In this document: one piece after another, positions 54,122 to 62,707 of the stretch
Layout of the letters: each line of letters starts with the position of its first letter
How positions within the stretch are numbered: position 1 is the stretch's first letter
Source: Aerococcaceae bacterium NML190073
Lineage (GTDB): Bacteria > Bacillota > Bacilli > Lactobacillales > Aerococcaceae
Length of the DNA stretch: 64,000 bases
Reading direction: 5' to 3'
Assembly (NCBI GenBank): GCA_026131555.1
Contig: JAMXJH010000003.1
Span: 62,001-126,000 of the forward strand
Program-made: the position numbers and the translations under genes
The notes under the pieces: generated by a model
Databases searched by the model: none
Told to the model about the DNA's origin: nothing
The model's input: only the letters and a program-made list of their open reading frames with translations

Positions 54122-54175
54122 CAGTTGAATGGTTGTTCAAGTATAATGAAGACAAACACTTGAACAACCGTTCAA
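54118..54175 (+). promoter_or_regulatory. CDF-exporter promoter with two ArsR-type operators
   Basis: TTGACA (54118-54123) and TATAAT (54142-54147), 18-base spacing. Two 16-base palindromic sites, TTGAATGGTTGTTCAA (54125-54140, filling the spacer) and TTGAACAACCGTTCAA (54160-54175), match in 15 of 16 bases when one is reversed. They have the TTGAA/TTCAA form expected for an ArsR-family dimer. The -35 overlaps the repressor's stop codon. Confidence 0.85.
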
Positions 54176-54197
54176 ATATAAAAGGGAGGCGATTGCT

Positions 54198-55046
54198 ATG
54201 GCACATGTTCATTCGCATACCCATGCTCATCATGAAGGTAGCTCGATTACAACCGCTTTTTGGTTGAATTTTATTTTTGCGTTGATAGAAATTGTCGGCG
54301 GAGTGATATTCAATAGTACCGCTATTTTATCGGATGCTGTGCATGATTTAGGTGATGCGATTGTCTTGTTGATGTCGGTTGTATTGGAACGTCAAAGTAA
54401 TGCAAGTGCAACGCCAAAGTATTCTTACGGGAAGAAACGTTTATCTTTGGTTGGCGCGATGATTAACAGTGCGATTTTGCTAAGTGGGACCGTTTTTATT
54501 TTTGCGAAAGCTGTACAAGGTTTACTCAATCCAGAACCTGTTAGTGCAGGCGGCATGTTTTGGCTCGCTCTGTTAGGGGTTGGCGCCAATGGATTATCAA
54601 TTGTTAAGCTTTACGGCAAGCAAAATATTTTGGAGCGTAGCGTGTTCGTTCATTTATTGGAAGATTTACTAGGTTGGATTGCTGTTTTTGTTGTGAGTAT
54701 CGTCATTTACTTTACGAATTGGTATCGTTTAGATGCAGTCATTGCGTTAGTTATCGGCAGCGTTGTGTTATCCAATATTATTCGCAATCTCATGCGGATT
54801 TATGATATGTTGATGCAAGCGAGTCCTGATACGAAGCGACAAGCTGAATTGCAACAGAAGCTCAGGGCACTTGCCGATGTAGAGCAGATTCACGATATGC
54901 ATTGGTGGACACTCGACGGAGAACATCATGTGTTTACAGCGAAAATCAGTCCCAAACCGACAGCTGATATCCGTGCAGTACGCGACAATATTAATCGTAT
55001 ATTGGAAGAGTATGCGATTGTTGATTCGACGATTGAATTTATCTAG
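54198..55046 (+). CDS. czcD: Cation diffusion facilitator (zinc/cadmium exporter)
   Basis: Membrane antiporter of 282 residues exporting Zn2+ (possibly Cd2+ or Co2+) in exchange for protons. His-rich N-terminus (HVHSHTHAHHE), six helices, with the transport-site motifs DAVHDLGDAI in helix 2 and HLLEDLLGW in helix 5. The C-terminal cytoplasmic domain has IHDMHWWTLDGEHHVF. Regulated by the zinc sensor encoded just upstream through the double operator. RBS AAAGGGAGG. A YjbR-type gene follows after 10 bases. Confidence 0.94.
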   Translation: MAHVHSHTHAHHEGSSITTAFWLNFIFALIEIVGGVIFNSTAILSDAVHDLGDAIVLLMSVVLERQSNASATPKYSYGKKRLSLVGAMINSAILLSGTVFIFAKAVQGLLNPEPVSAGGMFWLALLGVGANGLSIVKLYGKQNILERSVFVHLLEDLLGWIAVFVVSIVIYFTNWYRLDAVIALVIGSVVLSNIIRNLMRIYDMLMQASPDTKRQAELQQKLRALADVEQIHDMHWWTLDGEHHVFTAKISPKPTADIRAVRDNINRILEEYAIVDSTIEFI

Positions 55047-55056
55047 GAGGAATTGA

Positions 55057-55437
55057 ATGGAACAAGATAAAGTTATAGCACGCAAACAACGCTTCTTAGC
55101 ATACGTCAACAACTTGCCATGTGCGAAAGCTTATTTTCGTACGGATTGGGAATGTTATTATCTCGATCTTTTCGGCAAAATGTTTGGCTACATCAGTTCA
55201 GAAAACGACGAAAATGCGATTATTACCTTGAAAGGCTTACCGGAAAAAAATGAAGAATTACGTGAAATTTTTGCTGATGTTACGCCGGGTTACCATATGA
55301 ACAAAACGCATTGGAACTCCATTAAATTATTAACAGACGCCTTGAGCGACGAGCAAATCGAGCAACTGATTTGTGAATCCTATGAATTAGTCGCAAATAA
55401 ATTATCGTTGAAAGACCGAAAAAAATTGCAAAACTGA
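55057..55437 (+). CDS. MmcQ/YjbR-family protein
   Basis: Protein of 126 residues with the cyclophilin-like CyaY/YjbR fold: KAYFRTDWECYYLDLFGKMFGYI, ITLKGLPEKNEELRE, PGYHMNKTHWNSI (the family hallmark) and LIXESYELV. Members were proposed to bind DNA, but the function is unproven. It is co-transcribed with the zinc exporter here, 10 bases apart with AGGAGG, and so is probably zinc-induced. Confidence 0.9.
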   Translation: MEQDKVIARKQRFLAYVNNLPCAKAYFRTDWECYYLDLFGKMFGYISSENDENAIITLKGLPEKNEELREIFADVTPGYHMNKTHWNSIKLLTDALSDEQIEQLICESYELVANKLSLKDRKKLQN

Positions 55438-55443
55438 CAGCTG

Positions 55444-55477
55444 TACCGCTCCTTTTGTATAGGAGCGGTATTCTTTA
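55444..55477 (+). terminator. Intrinsic terminator of the zinc operon
   Basis: TACCGCTCC / GGAGCGGTA stem, 9-base loop, followed by TTCTTT. Confidence 0.82.
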
Positions 55478-55576
55478 TCTGGTGTAACCGGACGGCTAAA
55501 AGTCTGAAGACACAATATTCTATGCAGTATCTGACCTTTGTCAAGGGTATTCATTTTCAAGGGGTATTTTTTTTGT

Positions 55577-55582
55577 TATAAT
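55577..55582 (+). promoter_or_regulatory. -10 of the nucleotide-sugar dehydrogenase promoter
   Basis: TATAAT 35 bases before the start codon, preceded by an A/T-rich run. The -35 at 17 bases (TTTCAA) is poor. Confidence 0.5.
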
Positions 55583-55617
55583 TGAAAGAGTATGAACGAG
55601 AGAGAGGTTAGGTAGAG

Positions 55618-56940
55618 ATGTCATTATATAAACAATTAATCGAGCGACAGGCAACCTTGTCAGTCGTAGGTCTAGGCTACGTCGGTATGCCGATTGCCAT
55701 TGCTTTTGCAAAAAAAATCAACGTTATCGGCTATGACTATAACGCAGCCAAAATCGCTCAATATCAAGCAGGAGTGGATCCAACCCATGAAGTTGGTGAC
55801 GAAGCAATTCGTCATACAAGTATGGAATTCACGAATGACGCAAGTAAGCTGCAACAAGCATCTTTCCATATCGTTGCGGTGCCAACCCCAATCAATTTAG
55901 ACAAAACCCCTGATTTAAGCCCGGTAGTAGGAGCAACACGCATTGTCGGGGAGAATTTGACAAAAGGTTCGATTGTTGTATATGAGTCGACAGTATATCC
56001 CGGTGTTACCGAAGATGTTTGCATCCCTTTGTTAGAGGAGGCATCAGGTTTGAAGTGCGGAGTTGATTTCCATGTTGGCTACTCACCGGAGCGAATCAAT
56101 CCCGGCGATAAAGTACACCGCTTGGAAACTATTATTAAGATTGTATCGGCAACGGACGAAGCAACTTTGGATGAAATTGCTCAAGTATATGAAATTGTCA
56201 TCGAAGCCGGTGTTCATCGTGCATCCTCTATTAAGGTAGCGGAAGCGGCAAAAGTCGTGGAGAACAGTCAGCGTGATATCAACATTGCGTTCATGAATGA
56301 GTTGGCGCTCGTTTTTGACCGGATGGGAATTGATACACAAGAAGTTGTAGATGCAATGAATACGAAGTGGAATGCACTAGGCTTTACACCGGGACTTGTC
56401 GGAGGGCATTGCATTGGTGTTGATCCGTATTATTTCGTCTATCAAGCTGAGAATTTAGGTTATCATAGCCAAATTATTCTTGCCGGACGTAAGATCAATG
56501 ATAGCATGGGCGCCTTTGTAGCGGATGCCATCATTAAACAACTTATCCTCACCGGCAAAAAAGTCATCGATGCAAAAGTAGTTATCTTCGGCTTAACTTT
56601 CAAAGAAAATTGTCCGGATACGCGCAACTCAAAGGTGGATGACATTTTGAAACGTTTGGCGGAATACGGCATTCAACCTGTTGTAGTGGATCCATGGGCA
56701 TCGCCTGAAGATGCACTTGATGAGTATGGTGTTCATTTGTCAACGCTCGAACAAGCACGAGAAGCGGATTGCTTAGTATTTGCTGTCGGACATCGTGAAT
56801 TCAAGGAAATGACCTTACCGGAAATTGACAGTTTCTTCTGTCAAGAATTGCCGATGGAAGAACGCATTATCATCGATGTCAAAAGTATACTGAATAAACA
56901 GGAAGTCGAAGCGGCCGGCTACAAATTGTGGCGCTTATAA
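55618..56940 (+). CDS. Nucleotide-sugar dehydrogenase (TviB/WbpO type, UDP-HexNAc)
   Basis: Oxidises a UDP-N-acetylhexosamine at C6 to the uronic acid, with two NAD; 440 residues. VVGLGYVGMPIAIAF cofactor site, VESTVYPGVTE, FHVGYSPERINPGD, catalytic Cys in LVGGHCIGVDPYYF, and GLTFKENCPDTRNSK. The PERINPGD and GGHCIGVDPYY forms are those of UDP-GlcNAc/GalNAc dehydrogenases (TviB, WbpO, CapL) rather than UDP-glucose enzymes. RBS GAGAGAGG. It stands alone 1.8 kb after the polysaccharide locus, between terminators, yet may give that polymer or another wall polymer a second acidic sugar. Confidence 0.9.
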   Translation: MSLYKQLIERQATLSVVGLGYVGMPIAIAFAKKINVIGYDYNAAKIAQYQAGVDPTHEVGDEAIRHTSMEFTNDASKLQQASFHIVAVPTPINLDKTPDLSPVVGATRIVGENLTKGSIVVYESTVYPGVTEDVCIPLLEEASGLKCGVDFHVGYSPERINPGDKVHRLETIIKIVSATDEATLDEIAQVYEIVIEAGVHRASSIKVAEAAKVVENSQRDINIAFMNELALVFDRMGIDTQEVVDAMNTKWNALGFTPGLVGGHCIGVDPYYFVYQAENLGYHSQIILAGRKINDSMGAFVADAIIKQLILTGKKVIDAKVVIFGLTFKENCPDTRNSKVDDILKRLAEYGIQPVVVDPWASPEDALDEYGVHLSTLEQAREADCLVFAVGHREFKEMTLPEIDSFFCQELPMEERIIIDVKSILNKQEVEAAGYKLWRL

Positions 56941-56955
56941 ATAATAGGAGCATAC

Positions 56956-56994
56956 AAAAACTCCGAAAGGCGTCTGCCTTTCGGAGTTTTATGT
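56956..56994. terminator. Bidirectional terminator between the dehydrogenase and CBS-ACT genes
   Basis: AAAACTCCGAAAGGC / GCCTTTCGGAGTTTT, 13 or more perfect pairs with a 4-base loop; T-runs on both strands serve the two converging genes. Confidence 0.94.
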
Positions 56995-57001
56995 TGTTAC
57001 T

Positions 57002-57637
57002 CTATTTCATGTTATAAGCTTTCAGTTTATATTGTTTTCGCTCTAAATCACGAATTAAACGATTGAATAATACTTGATCCAAGTAGTGCGGTAATACAAA
57101 GAGAATTCTTGCGCCTGTATCATATGCGGTTTCTTCCAATGTCACAGCAGTGCTAATATCGCAGTACTTGTTGATGATTTTGCTAATTTTGGCAAGTTCA
57201 CCGGTGCCACCCAAAGTGTGGACTTCCAATACGAATCCGGCTTTATCCATCACCCATGCTTGCGCTAGGAAATTAAGCATCGCATTGTGCTTAATAATAC
57301 CGAGAAACGCATTTTGCGCATCAAGCACAGCGACATACGGCAAGTCCGTCATCGCAAAAAATAATTGGAACATCGATTCGTTCGTATGCACGACGCGGGT
57401 AGTATTCTTCAAGAAGTGAGTGACAGGAATTTGTGACAAATCAGCATCAGGATGTTGCGCCAAATACTGGTAAATATGGTAGCGATAAATATTACCGCGA
57501 TAAAGGGTGCTCGTCGCATCCAAAACGGGAGCACAACGTAAATGGTTCTCTTCTAATAAAGTAAGCGCTTCTTGGCAGTTAGAAGATTCCACGACACAAG
57601 TTAGTTGTGATTTATGAATCATCAACGCATCAATCAT
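57002..57637 (-). CDS. CBS-pair plus ACT-domain protein (CbpA/CbpB-like)
   Basis: Cytoplasmic regulatory protein of 211 residues: two CBS domains (about 1-130; HLRCAPVLDAT, LPYVAVLDAQNAFLGIIKHNAMLN) followed by an ACT-like domain (about 135-211; GFVLEVHTLGGTGELAKISKII). This architecture fits Listeria-type CbpA, a cyclic-di-AMP-binding protein; single-CBS-pair relatives (DarB/CbpB) also bind that nucleotide. Ligand here is inferred only. Start 57637 with GGGAGG about eleven bases upstream. Divergent from the CNNM gene; ends at a bidirectional terminator. Confidence 0.82.
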   Translation of the reverse strand: MIDALMIHKSQLTCVVESSNCQEALTLLEENHLRCAPVLDATSTLYRGNIYRYHIYQYLAQHPDADLSQIPVTHFLKNTTRVVHTNESMFQLFFAMTDLPYVAVLDAQNAFLGIIKHNAMLNFLAQAWVMDKAGFVLEVHTLGGTGELAKISKIINKYCDISTAVTLEETAYDTGARILFVLPHYLDQVLFNRLIRDLERKQYKLKAYNMK

Positions 57638-57839
57638 TGGTATATCGTCCTCCCATCTATCATTTTAGCTTTACCATTCTAGCAAAGATAACAACTAAAA
57701 GCAACAGTTTTCTAATTTGTTTTTAATTTACCGGTAGTAAAATAGGTAAGGATTGATTTTTTTGCGAATTTATCGTACAATTTGGAGTAATCGAAATATT
57801 TTCGTAACTAATTTTGTAAGAAAAAGGAGATACATTATT

Positions 57840-59222
57840 ATGGACCCCTCGGGGAATTCATTTATAACTCAAGTGATAATTATTGCTGTGCTGACGTTGG
57901 TTAATGCGATTTGTGCGGCAACGGAAATGGCGTTTGTGTCGCTGAATCAACAGAAAATTAGACAATTGGCTGATTCAGGCAATTTGAAGGCTGTACGAGT
58001 ATTGAATCTATTGGATGATTCGGATGATTTCTTGGCAACGATTCAAGTTGTCATTACTTTAGCCGGCTTCTTCTCCAGTGCATCGGCAGCAACGTCCTTT
58101 GCAGATATGATTATGACGTATATACCGAATATTGCCGGTGGCAAACAAATTGCGATACTGATTGTGACATTAATTTTATCTTATATCACATTGGTGTTAG
58201 GCGAATTGTATCCTAAGCAAATCGCATTGCAAATGCCGGAAAAAGTGGCGCTTTTGACAGGGGGATTCATCTCGCTGATTCAAATAGTTGTGCGTCCCTT
58301 TGTGAAGTTATTGTCTTTATCGACAGGTTTACTTAAGAAAATCACGCCGATTGATTTTACAAAGGAAGAACAGAAATTTACGCGTAGCGAGATGAAGGCA
58401 TTGTTGGCGAACAGTCGCAATGATGGTGCGATTGATTCGGACGAGTTCACAATGATGCAAGGTGTGTTGTCGTTAGATTCCAAATTGGCGCGCGAAATCA
58501 TGGTGCCCCGTACCGATACACAAATGATTGATATTGAAGACGAATTGGAAGAGAACATCGAAATTCTGTTAAACAGTCCTTTCTCAAGGATTCCCTTATA
58601 TGAAGGTGAAAAAGATAATGTCATCGGGGTTATCCATGTGAAGAATTTACTGAAAGCTTCACGGGAGCAAGGGTTCGACAATATTGACTTATTGGCAGTG
58701 GCGAATGATCCGATGTTTGTTCCTTCGACGATTTATATTGATGACTTATTGTTGGAATTTCGTCGCGAACAGACCCATATGGCGATTCTCAAAGATGAAT
58801 ATGGTGGCGTGGAAGGAATTGTCACGCTTGAAGACTTAATCGAAGAGATTGTCGGGGAAATCGAAGATGAGACCGATACAACCACTTCGTCCCTTATCCG
58901 TCAAATTGATGCGGATAACTACTATATTGACGGCTTGATGCCACTCGATAAGTTCAATACGACTTTCGACGAAAAAGTGAAGTCCGAAGATGTGGATACA
59001 ATGGGTGGCTTGATGATTCAGTGTATCGGTTACGTGCCGGACGACGATGAGAAAGTATCGGTTCGTATCAATGATTATGTGTTGACAACCAGTCACATCG
59101 AGAATGGTCGTATCCGTGGCGCTCATGTTGTTAAAGATATTGAGCGGACAATCGAAGCGGAACATGACTACGCTGAAATCATGGAAGAAGAACATGAATT
59201 GAGCGATATAAGTGTAGATTAG
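57840..59222 (+). CDS. CNNM/HlyC-CorC family membrane transporter
   Basis: Protein of 460 residues: DUF21/CNNM membrane domain (about 1-190, four helices; NAICAATEMAFVSLNQ, LGELYPKQIALQ), two CBS domains (about 210-330; EIMVPRTDTQMID, RIPLYEGEKDNVIGVIHVKNLL, LKDEYGGVEGIVTLEDLIEEIVGEI), and a C-terminal CorC_HlyC domain. The family exports Mg2+ or other divalent ions; the old name hemolysin is misleading. Start 57840 (AAAAAGGAG) is preferred to the frame from 57753. Together with MgtE it points to controlled magnesium traffic in both directions. Confidence 0.93.
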   Translation: MDPSGNSFITQVIIIAVLTLVNAICAATEMAFVSLNQQKIRQLADSGNLKAVRVLNLLDDSDDFLATIQVVITLAGFFSSASAATSFADMIMTYIPNIAGGKQIAILIVTLILSYITLVLGELYPKQIALQMPEKVALLTGGFISLIQIVVRPFVKLLSLSTGLLKKITPIDFTKEEQKFTRSEMKALLANSRNDGAIDSDEFTMMQGVLSLDSKLAREIMVPRTDTQMIDIEDELEENIEILLNSPFSRIPLYEGEKDNVIGVIHVKNLLKASREQGFDNIDLLAVANDPMFVPSTIYIDDLLLEFRREQTHMAILKDEYGGVEGIVTLEDLIEEIVGEIEDETDTTTSSLIRQIDADNYYIDGLMPLDKFNTTFDEKVKSEDVDTMGGLMIQCIGYVPDDDEKVSVRINDYVLTTSHIENGRIRGAHVVKDIERTIEAEHDYAEIMEEEHELSDISVD

Positions 59223-59230
59223 TAAGAGAG

Positions 59231-59284
59231 GAAAGCATTTGTTCATCACTTGCTCGGCAGGTGGTTACGCATTTGCTTTTTTGT
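59231..59284 (+). terminator. Probable terminator of the CNNM gene
   Basis: Outer AAAGCA / TGCTTT with inner CACTTGC / GCAGGTG hairpin, followed by a T-run. Confidence 0.65.
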
Positions 59285-59380
59285 ATGGAAATAAAGCAAA
59301 AGAAGGGTCGGCATTCAAAAGTCAACTCATACGCAAAAAAATAAGGTGAACAACACCGGACAATTCAAAAGGAGTAAATA

Positions 59381-60049
59381 ATGTTAAACGAAATGATGCA
59401 TCGCCCGGTTGTAATGGCGGAATTGGTGGCTTACATGCGCGAAGCCCAAGCGAAATTTCCGGGTAAATTGGGTGAGATTGAAGCGTATGCCAATGAACGA
59501 GGTATCCCGGTCATTCCTCATGAAACCGCCAAATTTCTTGATTTCTTTTGTGCGGTAGTGGAGCCGCGTTACATCTTGGAAATTGGTACGGCAATCGGGT
59601 TCTCGGCGAGTTTGATGGCACAACATCTACAAACGGACGGACACTTAACGACGATTGATCGCTATCCGCTTATGTATGAGCGAGCGAAAGAGAATTTCGA
59701 CAGAATGGGGTTGGCGGACCGTGTGACGGTTATCGAAGGTGATGCCGCTGATGTGTTGCCGACTTTGGAAGGCGAGTTTGACTTGATTTTTATGGATAGC
59801 GCAAAGGCGAAGTATATTGAATTTTATCCGGAGTGCATGCGATTGCTTCGCGTGGGTGGCGTCTTGATTATTGATGATGTGTTCCAAGGGGGCACGATAT
59901 TGGATCCGGTTGAATCGCGACCGAAGCGCGTTCGTAAGATTCACCGCAAGCTGAATGAATTGTTGGATACTGTACTGCAAGACGAGGCACATCGTTCGTG
60001 TTTAGTGCCGTTGGGAGACGGCATTCTAATGGTCAGAAAGGAAGCGTAA
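59381..60049 (+). CDS. TrmR-like tRNA 5-hydroxyuridine methyltransferase (YrrM family)
   Basis: SAM-dependent O-methyltransferase of 222 residues in the caffeoyl-CoA-type family. SAM site LEIGTAIGFSAS, acidic loop EGDAADVL, metal-site FMDSAKAKY and IDDVFQGG, C-terminal PLGDGILM. Closest match in memory is Bacillus YrrM (TrmR), which methylates 5-hydroxyuridine at tRNA position 34 to 5-methoxyuridine. In Bacillus yrrM lies beside yrrN-yrrO; here it is about 38 kb from the corresponding U32 pair. RBS AAAGGAG. A HAD phosphatase gene follows after one base. The TrmR call is probable; the general family is sure. Confidence 0.85.
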   Translation: MLNEMMHRPVVMAELVAYMREAQAKFPGKLGEIEAYANERGIPVIPHETAKFLDFFCAVVEPRYILEIGTAIGFSASLMAQHLQTDGHLTTIDRYPLMYERAKENFDRMGLADRVTVIEGDAADVLPTLEGEFDLIFMDSAKAKYIEFYPECMRLLRVGGVLIIDDVFQGGTILDPVESRPKRVRKIHRKLNELLDTVLQDEAHRSCLVPLGDGILMVRKEA

Positions 60050-60050
60050 T

Positions 60051-60881
60051 ATGGGGCAAATTAAGTTGGTAGCAATAGACTTAGATGGGACATTTTTGAC
60101 AGATGAGAAAAGTATTACAGAGGAAAATAAGCGTGCGTTACAAGCGGCGATTGCGCACGGGATCAAGATTGTAATTTGCACAGGGCGGACATTGCCGGGA
60201 GTGCGACGCTTCTTGCAACAATTACCATTCTTCGAAGAAGGTGACTACATCATCTTACAAAACGGAGCGGCAACTCATGCGCTACCCGGTTTGGAAATTG
60301 TTGCGCAGCAAACTGTTTCGACAACATCGCGCGCACAAGCTTGGGATATTTTACAAGCTTTCCGTAATCAAGGAGTGCAACTGGTAGCGTTCAACCAAGA
60401 CGACATGTTTCTGGTGGATGAAACACAACCTTCGGAAATCGTTCAAAAAGACGCCGAAACATTGGACACGGCGATTAAACCAGTTAGTTGCGAGCAATTT
60501 TTGGCGGGGGAAGATTTGAACAAAATGATGGTGCTCGGTTCGCCGGAAGTGTTGGATAAATTGGAGCAAGCGATTCCGACGGAATTCCACCAATTAGTTA
60601 ATGTAGTGCGTAGCCAAGCGATTATTGTGGAGTTCTTACCTAAAGGCGTGAATAAACGTTCAGCATTGGAAAGTTTAGTGAATCAATTAGGGTTGGAAGC
60701 GCACAATGTTATGGCAATCGGCGACCAACTGAATGATATCGAGATGTTGGAATACGCAGGCTTGTCAGTCGCAATGGCAAATGCAGTTCCAAAAGTGCGG
60801 ACCGTCGCCGATGTGGTGACCAAATCGAACAATGAGTCCGGCGTTGCCCACATTATTCAACAAAAAGTACTCACCATCTAA
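60051..60881 (+). CDS. Cof-type HAD-superfamily phosphatase
   Basis: Cytoplasmic phosphatase of 276 residues. Motif I is AIDLDGTFL with nucleophile and acid Asp; motif II Thr lies in ICTGRTL; motifs III and IV are K(R) upstream of VMAIGDQLNDIEML. C2-type cap domain in the middle. Substrates of this class are sugar phosphates, FMN or PLP; not predictable. Starts one base after the methyltransferase stop, so co-transcribed. Confidence 0.93.
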   Translation: MGQIKLVAIDLDGTFLTDEKSITEENKRALQAAIAHGIKIVICTGRTLPGVRRFLQQLPFFEEGDYIILQNGAATHALPGLEIVAQQTVSTTSRAQAWDILQAFRNQGVQLVAFNQDDMFLVDETQPSEIVQKDAETLDTAIKPVSCEQFLAGEDLNKMMVLGSPEVLDKLEQAIPTEFHQLVNVVRSQAIIVEFLPKGVNKRSALESLVNQLGLEAHNVMAIGDQLNDIEMLEYAGLSVAMANAVPKVRTVADVVTKSNNESGVAHIIQQKVLTI

Positions 60882-60888
60882 TAATAGC

Positions 60889-60938
60889 AAACAGAACTTC
60901 AAGGCTTTGTGAATGCCGTGTGAAGTTCTGTTTTTGTT
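60889..60938 (+). terminator. Intrinsic terminator after the HAD gene
   Basis: ACAGAACTTCA / TGAAGTTCTGT stem with an internal loop region, followed by TTTTTG. Confidence 0.85.
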
Positions 60939-61125
60939 GTGGATTGTGTGGGGATACAATCAGTTCAGTTGAGTTGTGTTCGGATTAGGTGTATGATGTT
61001 AGAGTGAGCCTTTAGATGGATACACGATGATACTGTCAGAGGAATAATTACTATAAATTTTATAGTTTCTTCACATTTATATGCTATTTTATATAGGACA
61101 TAGAAAAAATAAGGAAGGTGTTTGT

Positions 61126-62502
61126 ATGAAGAAAGCACTAGCGATAATCGCATTGCTAGTTCTGTTGCTTGGCATAGGATACAGTGCGGGAATCGGCTAT
61201 TATGCGCAAAAATTCCAAGCGAACACGAAGTTCGGCTCTATTGACATTAGCCACTTAACGCTCGCCCAAGCGCAAGAAAAAATTGAAAGCGACATTAACA
61301 AGAAGCGACTTAGCATTACCGAAAACGGCAAAGAAATCGGGACATTGGCGCTCGCTGATTTGAATGCGCAAGTGGATACGAAAGAAGTTTTGACGAATAC
61401 TTACAATGCGCAAGACCCACGTTTTTGGGTGTTCAGCTATTTCAAGACAACAACTTACGAGAATGTGTTAATGAATCATGTTCAATTAGATGATGCCAGC
61501 TTAACGCAAGCATTGGCGGATATCGGTTTGGTCAATGATAATCGAATCGCCGCCAAAAACGCTTCGATTGAATACGCAAATAACAAAGGATATTTCGTTC
61601 AACCAGAAGAAACGGGGAACCAATTAGATTTAGCGGCAGTGAAACAAATGATTGTTGAAGGTTTGCAAACAGGCTCAACTTCTGTTGAAGTAAATACAGC
61701 ATATCTAGTGCCTGAAATCAAAGCAGATGATGAGAAGATTACAAAAGTCATGGCAGAGATTGAGCGCGTTGCAAGCACGCAGCTTACTTTGACCATTGCC
61801 GGGAACAATGTTCAAGTACCGAAAGACAAAATTACAGAGTGGATTTATTTTGACGGGAACAATGGTGTTGTAATTAATCAAGAGTTAGTCAAGGAATATG
61901 TCGGTACTTTGAATGAACAATATGCGACTTACAATAAGCCGCGTCAATTCCAAAGCACATTACAAGGTACAGTAACCGTTCAGCCGGGAACATTAGGCTG
62001 GTCAATCGACCGCGATGCTGAAGCGGAACAAATTGCCAGCGACTTGAAACAAGGCGGTACAATTACGCGTGACCCGAATGTTGTTGGAACAGGATACGGT
62101 TCCGGTGGCAATGACATCGGTAGCAGTTATGTTGAAGTCGACATTGCAAACCAAATGATGTTTATTTATGTTGACGGTCAACAAGCATTGTCAACCCCGA
62201 TTGTAACCGGACGTCCCGGAACAGGAACGGTGGCGGGTGCTTATGCCGTGTGGAACAAAGAGACACCTTCTGTATTGAAAGGTTTCAATCCGCACACTAA
62301 TCAAGAATATAATCAACCTGTTGACTTTTGGATTCCGTTCGATGATACAGGACAAGGAATTCATGATGCGAACTGGCAAGGTTCATTCGGTGGCGAAGCT
62401 TACCTATCAAGTGGGTCACTCGGATGTATCAACACACCGCCCGGTACGATGCCTCAAGTATTTGAACTGATTCAATTAGGCATGCCGGTAATTATCTTCT
62501 AA
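61126..62502 (+). CDS. L,D-transpeptidase with peptidoglycan-binding domains
   Basis: Wall enzyme of 458 residues. N-terminal signal anchor (about 2-22), two PG_binding_4-type domains (about 45-330; GSIDISHLTLAQAQ, TRDPNVVGTGYG), then a YkuD catalytic domain (about 340-458). It has VDIANQMMFIYVDG, GIHDANWQ with the conserved His, and the active-site SGSLGCINTPP with catalytic Cys. Makes 3-3 crosslinks or attaches proteins to peptidoglycan; acts outside the membrane. Start 61126 (AAGGAAGG); the longer frame is rejected. It lies immediately before walRK, whose regulon commonly includes wall enzymes. Confidence 0.94.
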   Translation: MKKALAIIALLVLLLGIGYSAGIGYYAQKFQANTKFGSIDISHLTLAQAQEKIESDINKKRLSITENGKEIGTLALADLNAQVDTKEVLTNTYNAQDPRFWVFSYFKTTTYENVLMNHVQLDDASLTQALADIGLVNDNRIAAKNASIEYANNKGYFVQPEETGNQLDLAAVKQMIVEGLQTGSTSVEVNTAYLVPEIKADDEKITKVMAEIERVASTQLTLTIAGNNVQVPKDKITEWIYFDGNNGVVINQELVKEYVGTLNEQYATYNKPRQFQSTLQGTVTVQPGTLGWSIDRDAEAEQIASDLKQGGTITRDPNVVGTGYGSGGNDIGSSYVEVDIANQMMFIYVDGQQALSTPIVTGRPGTGTVAGAYAVWNKETPSVLKGFNPHTNQEYNQPVDFWIPFDDTGQGIHDANWQGSFGGEAYLSSGSLGCINTPPGTMPQVFELIQLGMPVIIF

Positions 62503-62646
62503 CAATGAGCGAACAATCATGTTTAACGTCCGATTACCTTGAACAAAAAAGGTGCGCAACACCGAAACATTCGAGAAAAAGGATAGAATAACAAAGTTGT
62601 TCGCTTTCTTTTGTTGCAAAAGGTTCCCTAATCGTGAAGAAAGCGT

Positions 62647-62652
62647 TATAAT
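62647..62652 (+). promoter_or_regulatory. -10 of the walRK promoter
   Basis: TATAAT 56 bases before walR. Best -35 at about 17 bases is poor (TTCCCT). No clear terminator for the upstream transpeptidase was found, so read-through is possible. Confidence 0.5.
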
Positions 62653-62707
62653 AGACATGTGAGACTGCCTTTTTGTGGAAAAAGGCGAAGAATAAGGAGT
62701 GAAAAAG

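Noticed and set aside
62699-62707. GTG start of walR at 62699
   Set aside because: It directly abuts the AAGGAG site and would leave no spacing; ATG 62708 is correctly spaced and gives the normal N-terminus.
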